64,000 nt of DNA from Holophaga sp. (GTDB lineage Bacteria; Acidobacteriota; Holophagae; Holophagales; Holophagaceae), in the NCBI GenBank assembly GCA_016715205.1, contig JADKBC010000006.1, positions 62,001-126,000 of the forward strand, written 5' to 3'. Below are positions 42,272 through 49,967 of the stretch, one piece after another. Made by a program: the position numbers and the translations under genes. Within the stretch, counting starts at the first letter, position 1; each line of letters opens with the position of its first letter. The notes under the pieces are model-generated. The model saw only the letters and a list, made by a program, of their open reading frames with translations. It did no database searches and was not told the origin of the DNA.

Positions 42272-42778
42272 TTACTGTCCCTTCACCTGCTGAGTATTCG
42301 CGGCAGCGGGAATCGCATTGCGATCCACGGGAATCACCAACTCTTTCCCGAAGCGGCGGAAGGCTTTGGGGTCTTCCTTCTGGATGACCCGTACCAGCTC
42401 TTCCTTGGCCTGACGCTCATTCTTGAGCTGATCGCTGACGGCCACCAACTGCTGACGGTGCTCGTTATCCTGACGGGCCAGGTCCTGGGCCAGTACATCG
42501 GCCCGCTGTTTCTGGTGGATGCCCCAGGCACCCAGACCGGTAAGCACCAGCGCAAAGGGCAGGGCCGCGGCCATGAGCATCCAGGAGGGCTTGCGGCGGG
42601 AGGTATTGCGCCGACGCTGGGCTTCTTTCCGGAGTTCTTCGGCCAGGGTCACCAGTTCGGGGGTCACAGTGGCCTGGAAAAAGTTCGGGGTGGGGCCGCC
42701 CAGGAGGCCCCGAAGTTCCTCGCGCAGTGCGCGGTCTTCGGCTGACTCGTCGATGCGGGCGGGATCAAGCCAGGACAT
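42272..42778 (-). CDS. Probable anti-sigma factor or membrane regulator of the adjacent ECF sigma
   Basis: 168 residues: a cytoplasmic N-terminal region of about 65 residues, one transmembrane helix (WMLMAAALPFALVLTGLGAWG, ~66-86), then a periplasmic coiled-coil tail. The start overlaps the sigma-factor gene by 14 nt, the usual arrangement for sigma/anti-sigma pairs. No classic zinc anti-sigma motif (H-x3-C-x2-C) is visible, so the assignment rests on context and topology. Confidence 0.65.
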   Translation of the reverse strand: MSWLDPARIDESAEDRALREELRGLLGGPTPNFFQATVTPELVTLAEELRKEAQRRRNTSRRKPSWMLMAAALPFALVLTGLGAWGIHQKQRADVLAQDLARQDNEHRQQLVAVSDQLKNERQAKEELVRVIQKEDPKAFRRFGKELVIPVDRNAIPAAANTQQVKGQ

Positions 42779-43283
42779 GGATGCCTCCGGAAGGGTTCAA
42801 TAAATCGCGTAACTGGGCCTTGGCACGGTGAATGCGGGTTTTGACCGTAGCCTCGGGAATGGCGAGCACATCGGAAATTTCTTTGATGGAAAGCCCCTCT
42901 ACCACAAAGAGCCAAAGCGCCTCGCGGAAGGTAGGGGAAAGGGTGCGCATGCGTTCCCGCACCTCGGCGTTGAGCAATTGTTCGTCGGCTTCTGCGGCAC
43001 GGCCCTGTTCGACCACCACTTCCAGGCTGAGGTTCTTATTTTTCATGGGGCGCCGTTCGGTCAGCGCCAAGGTGCGCACGGTGCCATAGAGAAAGGCCGT
43101 GGGGTGTTCCACGGGCACTTCTCGCTGCATGAGGATGACAAAGGCCTCCTGGGCAATATCTTCTGGATAGGTTGCCCCATAGCGCAGGGCGTAGCTAACC
43201 AAACGGGGGTAGAGCGCGGCAAAAGCCTCGTGAAAATCAGACGGCGGCCCAAAGGGGGTCGTGGTGGTGTTCAACAGCTGCAT
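42765..43283 (-). CDS. ECF-family RNA polymerase sigma factor
   Basis: About 172 residues. Sigma region 2 (FHEAFAALYPRLVSYALRYGATYPEDIAQEAFVILMQ) and region 4 (FREALWLFVVEGLSIKEISDVLAIPEATVKTRIHRAKAQL) are clear. The start is placed at ATG 43283 because GGAG lies 6 nt upstream; an in-frame ATG at 43298 and further starts upstream are weaker. The overlapping membrane-protein gene is likely its regulator. The signal and regulon are unknown. Confidence 0.9.
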   Translation of the reverse strand: MQLLNTTTTPFGPPSDFHEAFAALYPRLVSYALRYGATYPEDIAQEAFVILMQREVPVEHPTAFLYGTVRTLALTERRPMKNKNLSLEVVVEQGRAAEADEQLLNAEVRERMRTLSPTFREALWLFVVEGLSIKEISDVLAIPEATVKTRIHRAKAQLRDLLNPSGGIHVLA

Positions 43284-43409
43284 GCATCGCTCCGACATTC
43301 CAATGCGTTCAGGGGGCCCATGGTTCCCGGCTTGGGTTCGGGCCGGGACCAAGTAGTCTAGAGAGTATGGAAACCGGGATCAGTCACAGGCATGCCACGG
43401 GGAAGGCTG

Positions 43410-44231
43410 ATGAATAATCCCTTGCGTCCATGGCGGGATGCCCTGGAGGATCTGGGCCTCATGGGGCTGGTGCCACCGCCCCCTGATCCAGCCGCTGTGG
43501 TAACTGAACCTGCTGCCACGCCAATGGTTACCCGATCCCCGGCCCGGACAACACCGTCGCCACGTCCCGTTGCTGCACCCGCGGCCTTCATCCCGCCAAC
43601 AGATCCTGTGGGCTGCCCATCCCCAGAGGGAGTCAGCTCAGCGGCCACCCTCAAGGATCTCGAGGTTGCGATTCAGGGCTGCCTGGCATGTCCCCTGGGT
43701 GCCCACCGAATCCGCTTTGTTTTCGGAGAAGGCCATCCGGATGCTCGCCTCATGTTCATCGGGGAAGGGCCAGGGCAGGACGAGGACCTTCAGGGCCGTC
43801 CCTTCGTGGGGAAGGCGGGCGAACTCCTGGACAAGATGATCGTGGCCATCGGCCTGAAGCGGTCCGAGGTCTACATCGCCAATGTGGTGAAATGCCGCCC
43901 CCCGGATAACCGCACGCCCACCGCCGCCGAGGCCCAGCGCTGTCTGGGTTACCTGCGCCGACAGATCGAATTGATCAGGCCCGAAGTGATTGTGCTGTTG
44001 GGCAAAACGCCCCTGCAAGAGCTGTTGGGAATTTCCACCGGTATCACCCGCATGCGCGGGCAATGGCAGCGGCTGGATATGCTGGGCGGCATCCCCGTGA
44101 TGCCCACCTTCCATCCGGCCTACGTGCTGCGCCAGTACACCCAGGATGTGCGCAGCGCCGTATGGAGCGATCTCAAGGCTGCCAAGGGCTGGTTGGACAC
44201 CCATCCGGGCAAGGGTGCTACACCCCCATGA
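43410..44231 (+). CDS. Family 4 uracil-DNA glycosylase (Fe-S UDG)
   Basis: 273 residues. It excises uracil from DNA; the family carries a [4Fe-4S] cluster. Motif A GEGPGQDEDLQGRPFVGKAGELLDKM is the UDGa signature. The cysteines of GCLACPLGAH and VKCRPPDNR supply cluster ligands, and the C-terminal TFHPAYVLRQ holds the catalytic-loop His. The N-terminal ~75 residues are Pro/Ala-rich and are an extension beyond the core. ATG 43410 is preceded by GGAAGG. The 3' end overlaps a convergent PilZ gene by 14 bp. Confidence 0.92.
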   Translation: MNNPLRPWRDALEDLGLMGLVPPPPDPAAVVTEPAATPMVTRSPARTTPSPRPVAAPAAFIPPTDPVGCPSPEGVSSAATLKDLEVAIQGCLACPLGAHRIRFVFGEGHPDARLMFIGEGPGQDEDLQGRPFVGKAGELLDKMIVAIGLKRSEVYIANVVKCRPPDNRTPTAAEAQRCLGYLRRQIELIRPEVIVLLGKTPLQELLGISTGITRMRGQWQRLDMLGGIPVMPTFHPAYVLRQYTQDVRSAVWSDLKAAKGWLDTHPGKGATPP

Positions 44232-44577
44232 ACATCCTTAGCCGCTGCTGACCTTCCTCCGGCATGCTAAGGAAGTGGATACCGATGCCCAGGAATTCCA
44301 GCAGAGGTTCCTCCGATTGGGTGCCGATGGCATAGCGCACCTGGGCGGTGACAGGCCCCAGGGGCAAATCGGGATGCTCAAACGCAAGTTGTTCCAGCAC
44401 CGTACCCTGGGTGAACAGGGCGTGGTCCCGTTGGGAAACCATGGCAAAGCAGCCACCTAGGCTCACGTTGGTGATGCGGACGTTCTGGAAGGCATGCCCC
44501 TTCACCACAAAGCGAATGGCGTGATCCGGCCCCAGAAAAAGGCGGCGCGTATCCCTGCGGTCAGCGGATTGATCCAT
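44218..44577 (-). CDS. PilZ-domain protein
   Basis: 119 residues forming one PilZ domain. The c-di-GMP motif R-x3-R occurs in the N-terminal RRDTRR, and N-x-S-x2-G in 'NVSLGGCFA'; both match the canonical pattern and suggest binding. The protein is a stand-alone PilZ with no other domain. The start is ATG 44577, divergent from rplI across a 201-nt gap. The stop overlaps the UDG stop on the other strand. Confidence 0.8.
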   Translation of the reverse strand: MDQSADRRDTRRLFLGPDHAIRFVVKGHAFQNVRITNVSLGGCFAMVSQRDHALFTQGTVLEQLAFEHPDLPLGPVTAQVRYAIGTQSEEPLLEFLGIGIHFLSMPEEGQQRLRMFMGV

Positions 44578-44685
44578 GGATAGCCTTGGAGAAAGAGTCT
44601 TGGCGCAGCTTAACCTCTTTCCTGGGAACCGTGAAGCCGCTAGACTGAGGAGCACGAAATGGCCTAACCCACCGCGGGAAAGGGG

Positions 44686-44724
44686 CCCCAATTGGGGAAC
44701 CCTGGCAGGGATCGGTGCCCTGCC
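44686..44724. promoter_or_regulatory. Palindrome and hairpin in the rplI leader
   Basis: In the 201-nt gap before rplI are a perfect palindrome CCCCAATTGGGG (44686-44697) and a 7-bp hairpin GGCAGGG-N7-CCCTGCC (44704-44724). They lie 55-90 nt before the rplI start and could be an operator, leader structure or transcription-end element. Neither matches a named riboswitch or ribosomal leader I know. Confidence 0.3.
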
Positions 44725-44778
44725 TAACCACCAAGGGGACGACGCGAACGCGCTGGCCGCAAAAAACCTGGAGTTCAT

Positions 44779-45228
44779 ATGGAAGTTCTTCTCATCGAGA
44801 ACGTGGCAAACCTTGGCGTGCGCGGCGATGTCGTGAACGTCAAAGACGGCTACGCCCGCAATTTCCTTCTGCCCCGCAAGAAGGCTCTCCCCGTGACCGC
44901 TGGCAATAAGCGGCAGATCGAGCTGGAGAAAGAACGCAACCTGAAGCTGCGCGCCAAGGAGCTCTCCGAGGCCCAGACCCTCAAGGAAAAATTGGAAGCC
45001 GTGGCCCTCACGGTGGCCAAGAAGGTCGGCGAGAACAAGCACCTGTTCGGTTCCGTCACCAATGCCGATGTGGCTGAGATGCTCAAAGCCAAGGGCTTTG
45101 ACATCGAAAAGCAGGCCATCAGCCTGCCCCACGTCAAGGATCTCGGCACCCACGAAGTGGATATCCGCATCTACACCGGCGTCCACGCCAAGCTGAACCT
45201 GGAAGTTACCGCCCTCGCCGCCGAGTAG
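44779..45228 (+). CDS. rplI: 50S ribosomal protein L9
   Basis: 149 residues. The N-terminal rRNA-binding domain (MEVLLIENVANLGVRGDVVNV, GYARNFLLPRKKAL) is followed by a long central helix and the C-terminal domain, as in all L9 proteins. It usually follows rpsF and rpsR, but here it stands alone with its own leader and hup next to it. The start is ATG with GGAG 5 nt upstream. Confidence 0.97.
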   Translation: MEVLLIENVANLGVRGDVVNVKDGYARNFLLPRKKALPVTAGNKRQIELEKERNLKLRAKELSEAQTLKEKLEAVALTVAKKVGENKHLFGSVTNADVAEMLKAKGFDIEKQAISLPHVKDLGTHEVDIRIYTGVHAKLNLEVTALAAE

Positions 45229-45302
45229 CGGATCTCTAAACCGAAAGGGGCCGCAGGCCTGTCGTCTGGCCCCACTGAACCATCTCCCTTGAAAGGATTT
45301 CC

Positions 45303-45602
45303 ATGACCAAGAGCACCTCCAAGCCCGAAACCCTTGGCATTCCCGAACTGGCCGCCGCCCTTGCCGAAGCCCAGGATCTGACCAAGGCCCGCGCCAAGGC
45401 CACCGTGGATGGACTGCGCGACGATATCGTCACCAACCTGCTGGCTGGCAAGCGCGTGAACATCTTCGGCCTTGGCACCTTCGAAGTCCGCGCCACCAAG
45501 GAAAAGGTCGGCCGCAACCCCAAGACCGGCGAATCCATCAAGATCCCCGCCGGCCGCAAAGTCGTCTTTAAGGCTGCTAAGGGCCTCAAGGATCAGATGT
45601 AG
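45303..45602 (+). CDS. HU/IHF-family DNA-bending protein
   Basis: 99 residues with the HU beta-arm signature GRNPKTGESIKIPAGRKVVFKA and the dimerising N-terminal helices. It compacts and bends DNA. AAAGG lies 6 nt before the ATG. The last six codons and the terminator after them are repeated 195 bp downstream. Confidence 0.94.
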   Translation: MTKSTSKPETLGIPELAAALAEAQDLTKARAKATVDGLRDDIVTNLLAGKRVNIFGLGTFEVRATKEKVGRNPKTGESIKIPAGRKVVFKAAKGLKDQM

Positions 45603-45651
45603 TCTTTGTCGGATTCCGACGCAGAGGGCCACCGCGAGGCGGCCTTCTTTG
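45581..45651 (+). repeat. Direct repeat copy 1: hup 3' end plus terminator
   Basis: About 71 bp, beginning within the final codons of hup and running through its terminator, with about 95% identity to 45776-45846. It includes the inverted repeat TCGGATTCCGA (45609-45619). Confidence 0.85.
45624..45650 (+). terminator. Terminator after the HU gene
   Basis: Stem GGCCACC/GGCGGCC with a GCGA loop (45627-45644), extended by GAG/TTC and followed by TTT. There is one A-C mismatch within the stem. It lies 24 nt after the hup stop. Confidence 0.75.
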
Positions 45652-45775
45652 TATATAAAGGCGACTTTGCGGCCCTGCTACCATCCGACCGAAGCGTAGC
45701 GCAGGGAGGATAGGACGGAATGGCCCGAAGGGACATTGCCGCCCCGAAGGGGTGAGGCGCAGAGCGCCGAATCAG

Positions 45776-45846
45776 GGGCCTCAAGGATCAGATGTAGTCT
45801 TTGTCGGATTCCGACGCAGAAGGCCGCCGCGAGGCGGCCTTCTGCG
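45776..45846 (+). repeat. Direct repeat copy 2, including a remnant of the HU C-terminus
   Basis: The same 71-bp sequence as copy 1, with 4 or so differences. It contains six in-frame codons GLKDQM-stop identical to the hup end, yet no HU gene precedes it. This suggests a relic of duplication or gene conversion rather than a functional gene. The intervening 125 bp has no other gene. Confidence 0.85.
45816..45845 (+). terminator. Perfect 13-bp terminator-like hairpin in repeat copy 2
   Basis: GCAGAAGGCCGCC paired with GGCGGCCTTCTGC around a GCGA tetraloop, with only GTGTT following. Copy 2 has better base pairing than copy 1, but a weaker U-tract. It lies just upstream of the next gene. Confidence 0.6.
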
Positions 45847-45856
45847 TGTTGCCGGT

Positions 45857-46294
45857 ATGATCTTTTTCATGGATGTGCCCGGGCAAAACCACCACAAGAA
45901 TTCCGAAACCGGTCGGCACATTCCCGGTGGACGGGCTGTCCAGGTAGTTTTGCGGAGCCTGCATATCGTGGCAATGGCCTTGCTATTGGGGGGGCTGGCC
46001 CGGGGCGGCACGTTTGATACCCTGCGCACACCGATCTTCCTCACCCTTTCCAGTGGCGTCCTCCTGCTTTTGGTGGACTTGGTGCGGGGCGGTTTGGTGT
46101 TTTCCCAGGGCAGTGGTGTGGCCACGCTGTTCAAGCTGGTGTTGCTGGGTTTGGGAAATCTGATCCCGACGCTGCGATTGCAGTTCTACCTTGCAGCCAC
46201 CTTTGTGGCATCGGTGGGTTCCCACATGCCCGGAAATTGGCGGCACTTTTCCCTGGTGACCCGGAAGGTGGCAGAAAAGCAGGGGAAGACCTAA
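45857..46294 (+). CDS. Small four-TM membrane protein
   Basis: About 145 residues (starts at 45857 or 45869 cannot be separated; no clear ribosome-binding site). Four hydrophobic segments: VVLRSLHIVAMALLLGGLARG, TPIFLTLSSGVLLLLVDLV, ATLFKLVLLGLGNLIPTL, LQFYLAATFVASVGSHM. The His-containing first TM pattern recalls CopD- or DUF2269-like membrane proteins, but assignment is weak. Its stop overlaps the next gene by one base (TAATG), so the two are coupled. Confidence 0.65.
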   Translation: MIFFMDVPGQNHHKNSETGRHIPGGRAVQVVLRSLHIVAMALLLGGLARGGTFDTLRTPIFLTLSSGVLLLLVDLVRGGLVFSQGSGVATLFKLVLLGLGNLIPTLRLQFYLAATFVASVGSHMPGNWRHFSLVTRKVAEKQGKT

Positions 46295-48213
46295 TGGATT
46301 CCATCGCGGCTGCCCAGTACCGAAGTTTGGCGTTCAGGGGGCTGGCGCGGCCGGGTTCTCCCTTTTTTGCCTTGCCTGCGCGGCTGCTCGTGGCGGATGT
46401 GGCGAAGCAAACCATGGGCCTGCTTGAAGCTGGAAGCCTGGTGGCGGAATACCGGATTTCCACAGCCAAAAATGGCATTGGGTGCGAGGAGGGTTCCTAC
46501 CGTACACCACCTGGCTGGCACGTTCTCCACGCGCGGATCGGAGAGACAGCGCCACCGGGCTCGGTGTTTCGGAATCGTATGGCGACGGGGGAAATCTGGC
46601 TGGGGGAACCGCGGGAGGAGGACCTGATCCTCACCCGCGTCATCACCCTGGATGGTCTGGAAGAGGGCGTGAATCGCGGGCCTGGCCGGGATTCCTTGGC
46701 GCGTTTCATCTATATCCATGGCACCAACCAGGAACAGCAACTGGGCACGCCGGTGTCCCACGGCTGCCTGCGCATGGGCAATCGAGATGTGATGGATTTG
46801 TTCGATCGCGTCGCCGTAGGTGATATTTTGCTCGTGGCGGACACGGTCCCACCGGGTGGCTTGGGCCTTGGAAGGCTCCATTTTGCTGGGGTTGGGGGCA
46901 GCGGCATGAGCGCCCTGGCGCAATTTCTTGCCCTGCGGGGTGGCGCCGTCAGTGGCAGTGATCGGGCCTTTGATCGAGGCCAACACCCACACGCCAGAGC
47001 GCTTCTGGAGGGTTGTGGCATCGCCATTCTGCCCCAGGGTGGCCAGGGTGTGACGGGGGATTGCTGTGGGGTGGTGTACTCCACAGCGGTCGAACCGGAG
47101 GTGCCGGATTTCGCTGAAGCACAGCGCCTGGGTGTGCCGTTGATTCATCGTTCGGAGTTGCTGGCCCATCTCGTGGCCCAGCATCGAACCTTGGCAATCA
47201 CGGGCACCAGCGGGAAATCCACCACCACAGCCATGGTCTTTGAAATTTTATGGGCGGCCCAGCGGGATCCTTCCGTCATCACTGGCGGGGAGCTGGTTTC
47301 GCTCCAACACCAAGGTTTGTGGGGCAATGCCTGGGCGGGGCAATCCGATCTCCTCGTCATCGAAGCGGACGAGAGCGATGGCTCGGTGGTGCGATACCGG
47401 CCCGCCGTGGGCGTGGTGCTGAACCTCCAGCGGGACCACAAGGAAATGAGCGTGGTGGCGGAGATGTTTCGTGTCTTCAGGGCCAATACGTCCGAAACCT
47501 TTGTGGTGGGGGAAGCGGAGAATCTGGAGGAATTCTCGTCAGAGGCCGTGGTTTTTGGCCTGGCCCAGGGTGCAGACGTGCGGGCCGAGCACCTTGAACT
47601 GACAGCTGAAGGATCGCGTTTTCAAGTGGACGAAGTGCATTTCCAGCTCCCCGTGCCGGGGCGGCATAACGTGGAAAATGCGTTGGCGGCCATTGCGGCC
47701 TGTCGGGCCGTGGGCGTCTCCCTGGCGGAAATGGTGGCCCCCCTACGGGGTTTCCAGGGCGTGGCGCGCCGTTTCCAGGTGCTGGGTGAACATCGAGGCG
47801 TGGTGGTGGTGGATGATTTTGGCCACAATCCCGCCAAGATTGCGGCATCCCTTCGGGCGGCGCAAATGCGTGCCGACCGCGTGTTGGCGGTGTTTCAGCC
47901 CCATGGCTATGGGCCCATGCGCTTCCTGCGCCAGGATTTCATCGAAATGTTCGCGGCGGAATTGCGGCCCTTGGATCGGTTGTGGATGCTGGAAATTTAT
48001 TACGCGGGGGGCACGGCTACCCGGGATATCTCTTCTGGGGAAATCGTGGCGGAAATCGCTAGCCGAGGGGTTGCGGCGGAGGTGGCGCCCTCCCGGGAAG
48101 GGCTGATCACGCGGCTGGTGGCCGAAGCCCAGAACGGGGACCTCATCCTGGTGATGGGGGCCAGGGATCCTTCCCTCACGGCTTTTTCGAAGGCGATCCT
48201 GGCCGCACTTTGA
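46294..48213 (+). CDS. L,D-transpeptidase (YkuD)-Mur ligase fusion
   Basis: 639 residues. Residues ~20-185 are a YkuD-type domain. Its active-site signature is intact: 'IYIHGTNQEQQLGTPVSHGCLRM' (cited in parts: H142, then S155-H156-G157-C158). From ~195 a complete Mur ligase of MurC/Mpl type follows: LHFAGVGGSGMSALAQ, the P-loop ITGTSGKSTTT (302-312), VIEADESDGSVV, and a C-terminal DDFGHNPAKIAAS in place of the usual GHHPTE. There is no signal peptide, so the YkuD domain appears cytoplasmic. A cytosolic L,D-carboxypeptidase feeding a murein-tripeptide ligase is the simplest inference. The stop overlaps holB by 38 bp. Confidence 0.82.
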   Translation: MDSIAAAQYRSLAFRGLARPGSPFFALPARLLVADVAKQTMGLLEAGSLVAEYRISTAKNGIGCEEGSYRTPPGWHVLHARIGETAPPGSVFRNRMATGEIWLGEPREEDLILTRVITLDGLEEGVNRGPGRDSLARFIYIHGTNQEQQLGTPVSHGCLRMGNRDVMDLFDRVAVGDILLVADTVPPGGLGLGRLHFAGVGGSGMSALAQFLALRGGAVSGSDRAFDRGQHPHARALLEGCGIAILPQGGQGVTGDCCGVVYSTAVEPEVPDFAEAQRLGVPLIHRSELLAHLVAQHRTLAITGTSGKSTTTAMVFEILWAAQRDPSVITGGELVSLQHQGLWGNAWAGQSDLLVIEADESDGSVVRYRPAVGVVLNLQRDHKEMSVVAEMFRVFRANTSETFVVGEAENLEEFSSEAVVFGLAQGADVRAEHLELTAEGSRFQVDEVHFQLPVPGRHNVENALAAIAACRAVGVSLAEMVAPLRGFQGVARRFQVLGEHRGVVVVDDFGHNPAKIAASLRAAQMRADRVLAVFQPHGYGPMRFLRQDFIEMFAAELRPLDRLWMLEIYYAGGTATRDISSGEIVAEIASRGVAAEVAPSREGLITRLVAEAQNGDLILVMGARDPSLTAFSKAILAAL

Positions 48214-49195
48214 GGGCCATGGCGATCTCTCGGAGAAGGGATTCGGCAAAAGGATTCCGGGTCAGATGCCGCAGGGCATGGTGGATGGCCTCCACCGGGC
48301 CTTTCAGCTCGAAGGGTGAGCGGGCCAGGGTTTCGATCCCGGCGCGCCATGGGGCCAGGCCCAGGGTGTGGCCTTCGCGGAGCCGTGCCGTATCAGCGAG
48401 GATTCGCTGCAGCAATTCCAGGACTTGAGTCACCTGTTCGCTCTGGGCCAGGGGCGAATTTTTGTCCGGCAGCAGGGGCCCGGCCGCTGCAGCGAAACTT
48501 TCGCCCGCGGCAATGGCCAACCACGCGTCCACCTGAGCCACGGCGAGGGCGAAGGCGGCAGGGTCCAGGTAGCGGAGCGTGCCGCCCGCCAAGGCGACCC
48601 AGGACTCTCGGTCACTGGCGGCCCAGCCGGCCGAAGCCGCGATCTTCCACACATCCGCTGGCTCCAAGGCCTGCAGGGAAATGCGCTCACAGCGGGAACG
48701 GATGGTCTGGAGCATGGCCTCGGGCCGATGGGTTACCAGCAGGAAATGGGTACTTGGTGGTGGTTCTTCGAGGATCTTCAGCAGCATGTTGGCGCTGGAA
48801 CCGTTGAGTCGATGGGCGTCCTCCACCAGGATCCAGCGGTGGGTGCCGGGCATGGAAGCCTGGTGGGCCCAGCGAATCACGCCGCCTTCCACCAGATCGT
48901 CTTCCCGGATGGCGCCAATTTTGATGACACCCGCCTTCCCTTCAGGAGCGATGCGCAGCAGGTTGGGCAACTCCTGGGGCAGCGGATCTGTCTTGAATGG
49001 TTTGCAACCGGCGCAGTCCCCGCAGGCGGTGCGCCGGAAACAGAGTTCCCGTTGCGCCAATTCCAGGGCCACGCGCCGTTTCCCAATGCCATTGGGCCCC
49101 ACCAGCACCACGGAGCCGGAAAGACGCTCAGCCTGGACCCGTTCCAGCAGTCGTTGCCGAACGGGCAGATGTCCCTGAAGGTTGGGGTCGAACAT
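48176..49195 (-). CDS. holB: DNA polymerase III delta-prime subunit
   Basis: 339-residue AAA+ clamp-loader subunit. GPNGIGKRRVALELAQ is a Walker A-like loop, CFRRTACGDCAGCKPF the four-Cys zinc module, and LLKILEEPPPSTHFLLVT with TIRSRCERI the SRC motif. The start ATG 49195 overlaps the tmk stop (TGATG), and tmk-holB coupling is common in bacteria. Confidence 0.93.
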   Translation of the reverse strand: MFDPNLQGHLPVRQRLLERVQAERLSGSVVLVGPNGIGKRRVALELAQRELCFRRTACGDCAGCKPFKTDPLPQELPNLLRIAPEGKAGVIKIGAIREDDLVEGGVIRWAHQASMPGTHRWILVEDAHRLNGSSANMLLKILEEPPPSTHFLLVTHRPEAMLQTIRSRCERISLQALEPADVWKIAASAGWAASDRESWVALAGGTLRYLDPAAFALAVAQVDAWLAIAAGESFAAAAGPLLPDKNSPLAQSEQVTQVLELLQRILADTARLREGHTLGLAPWRAGIETLARSPFELKGPVEAIHHALRHLTRNPFAESLLREIAMALKVRPGSPSKKP

Positions 49196-49896
49196 CAGGA
49201 CACCTGAAAACCGGCCCGTTGGAGGCACGGTGCCAGATGCTGCCAAAGGGCCGTGGCCACCTGATCGGCCTCGGCCTCGGCGGGAACAAGCTTGACGCGG
49301 TCAGGTTCGTGGGCAGCGATGATTTGGAACCGCTCACGCACCCGGCGATGGAAGGCCATGGCCTCGCCATCGAAGCGAGTCTCGGTGAAGGTGGCGCCCA
49401 GGGCGGCGTTCCGGGTGGCCACACGCCTGAGGGAGGATTCTGGATCCATATCCAGAATCAGGGTCAAATCAGGCCGGAAATCGCCCAACACCAGTTCCCG
49501 CAATTGGGTTAAGGATTTTTCGTCCACGCCGGAAGCGCCCTGGTAGGCCCGGCTGGAATCCTCAAATCGATCCACCACGACGATCTTTCCGGCCTGCAGG
49601 GCGGGGCGGATGAGGTTGGCCACATGCTGGGATCGGTCCGCATAAAAGAGCAGCAGCTCTGCATCCGGGCACCATTTTTCGCCGCTGGCATGGGGGGAAA
49701 GCAGCAGCGCGCGTAATTCTCGGCCCAGGGCGGTGCCTCCAGGCTCCTTGGAAAAGACTGCAGGCAGGCCGAGAGCTTGCAGGTGTTCCGCCAGGCGCTG
49801 GATCTGGGTGGATTTGCCCGAACCTTCCACGCCTTCGATGGTAATGAACACGCCCGTCACGGGACCCCCTGCCACTGTTTGCGACCCTTTGAGCAT
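49195..49896 (-). CDS. tmk: Thymidylate kinase
   Basis: Phosphorylates dTMP to dTDP. 233 residues: P-loop FITIEGVEGSGKSTQIQ, DR-motif VVVDRFEDSSRAYQG, and the lid region. The true start may be the ATG 49896, or a few residues downstream where the conserved domain begins (VFITIEG). It is followed immediately by holB. Confidence 0.95.
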   Translation of the reverse strand: MLKGSQTVAGGPVTGVFITIEGVEGSGKSTQIQRLAEHLQALGLPAVFSKEPGGTALGRELRALLLSPHASGEKWCPDAELLLFYADRSQHVANLIRPALQAGKIVVVDRFEDSSRAYQGASGVDEKSLTQLRELVLGDFRPDLTLILDMDPESSLRRVATRNAALGATFTETRFDGEAMAFHRRVRERFQIIAAHEPDRVKLVPAEAEADQVATALWQHLAPCLQRAGFQVS

Positions 49897-49967
49897 AACC
49901 GCGGGAGTGCCCGCTGCAGATTCCGCGGAATGCGCCTATCCTTAGGGAAATATTCTCGGAGTCGACT

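Noticed and set aside
44686..44724. A known ribosomal-protein leader or riboswitch before rplI
   Set aside because: The palindrome and hairpin do not match any named leader I know; kept as unassigned.
45776..45800. A second hup gene
   Set aside because: Only the final six codons are present; it is part of a 71-bp repeat, not a gene.
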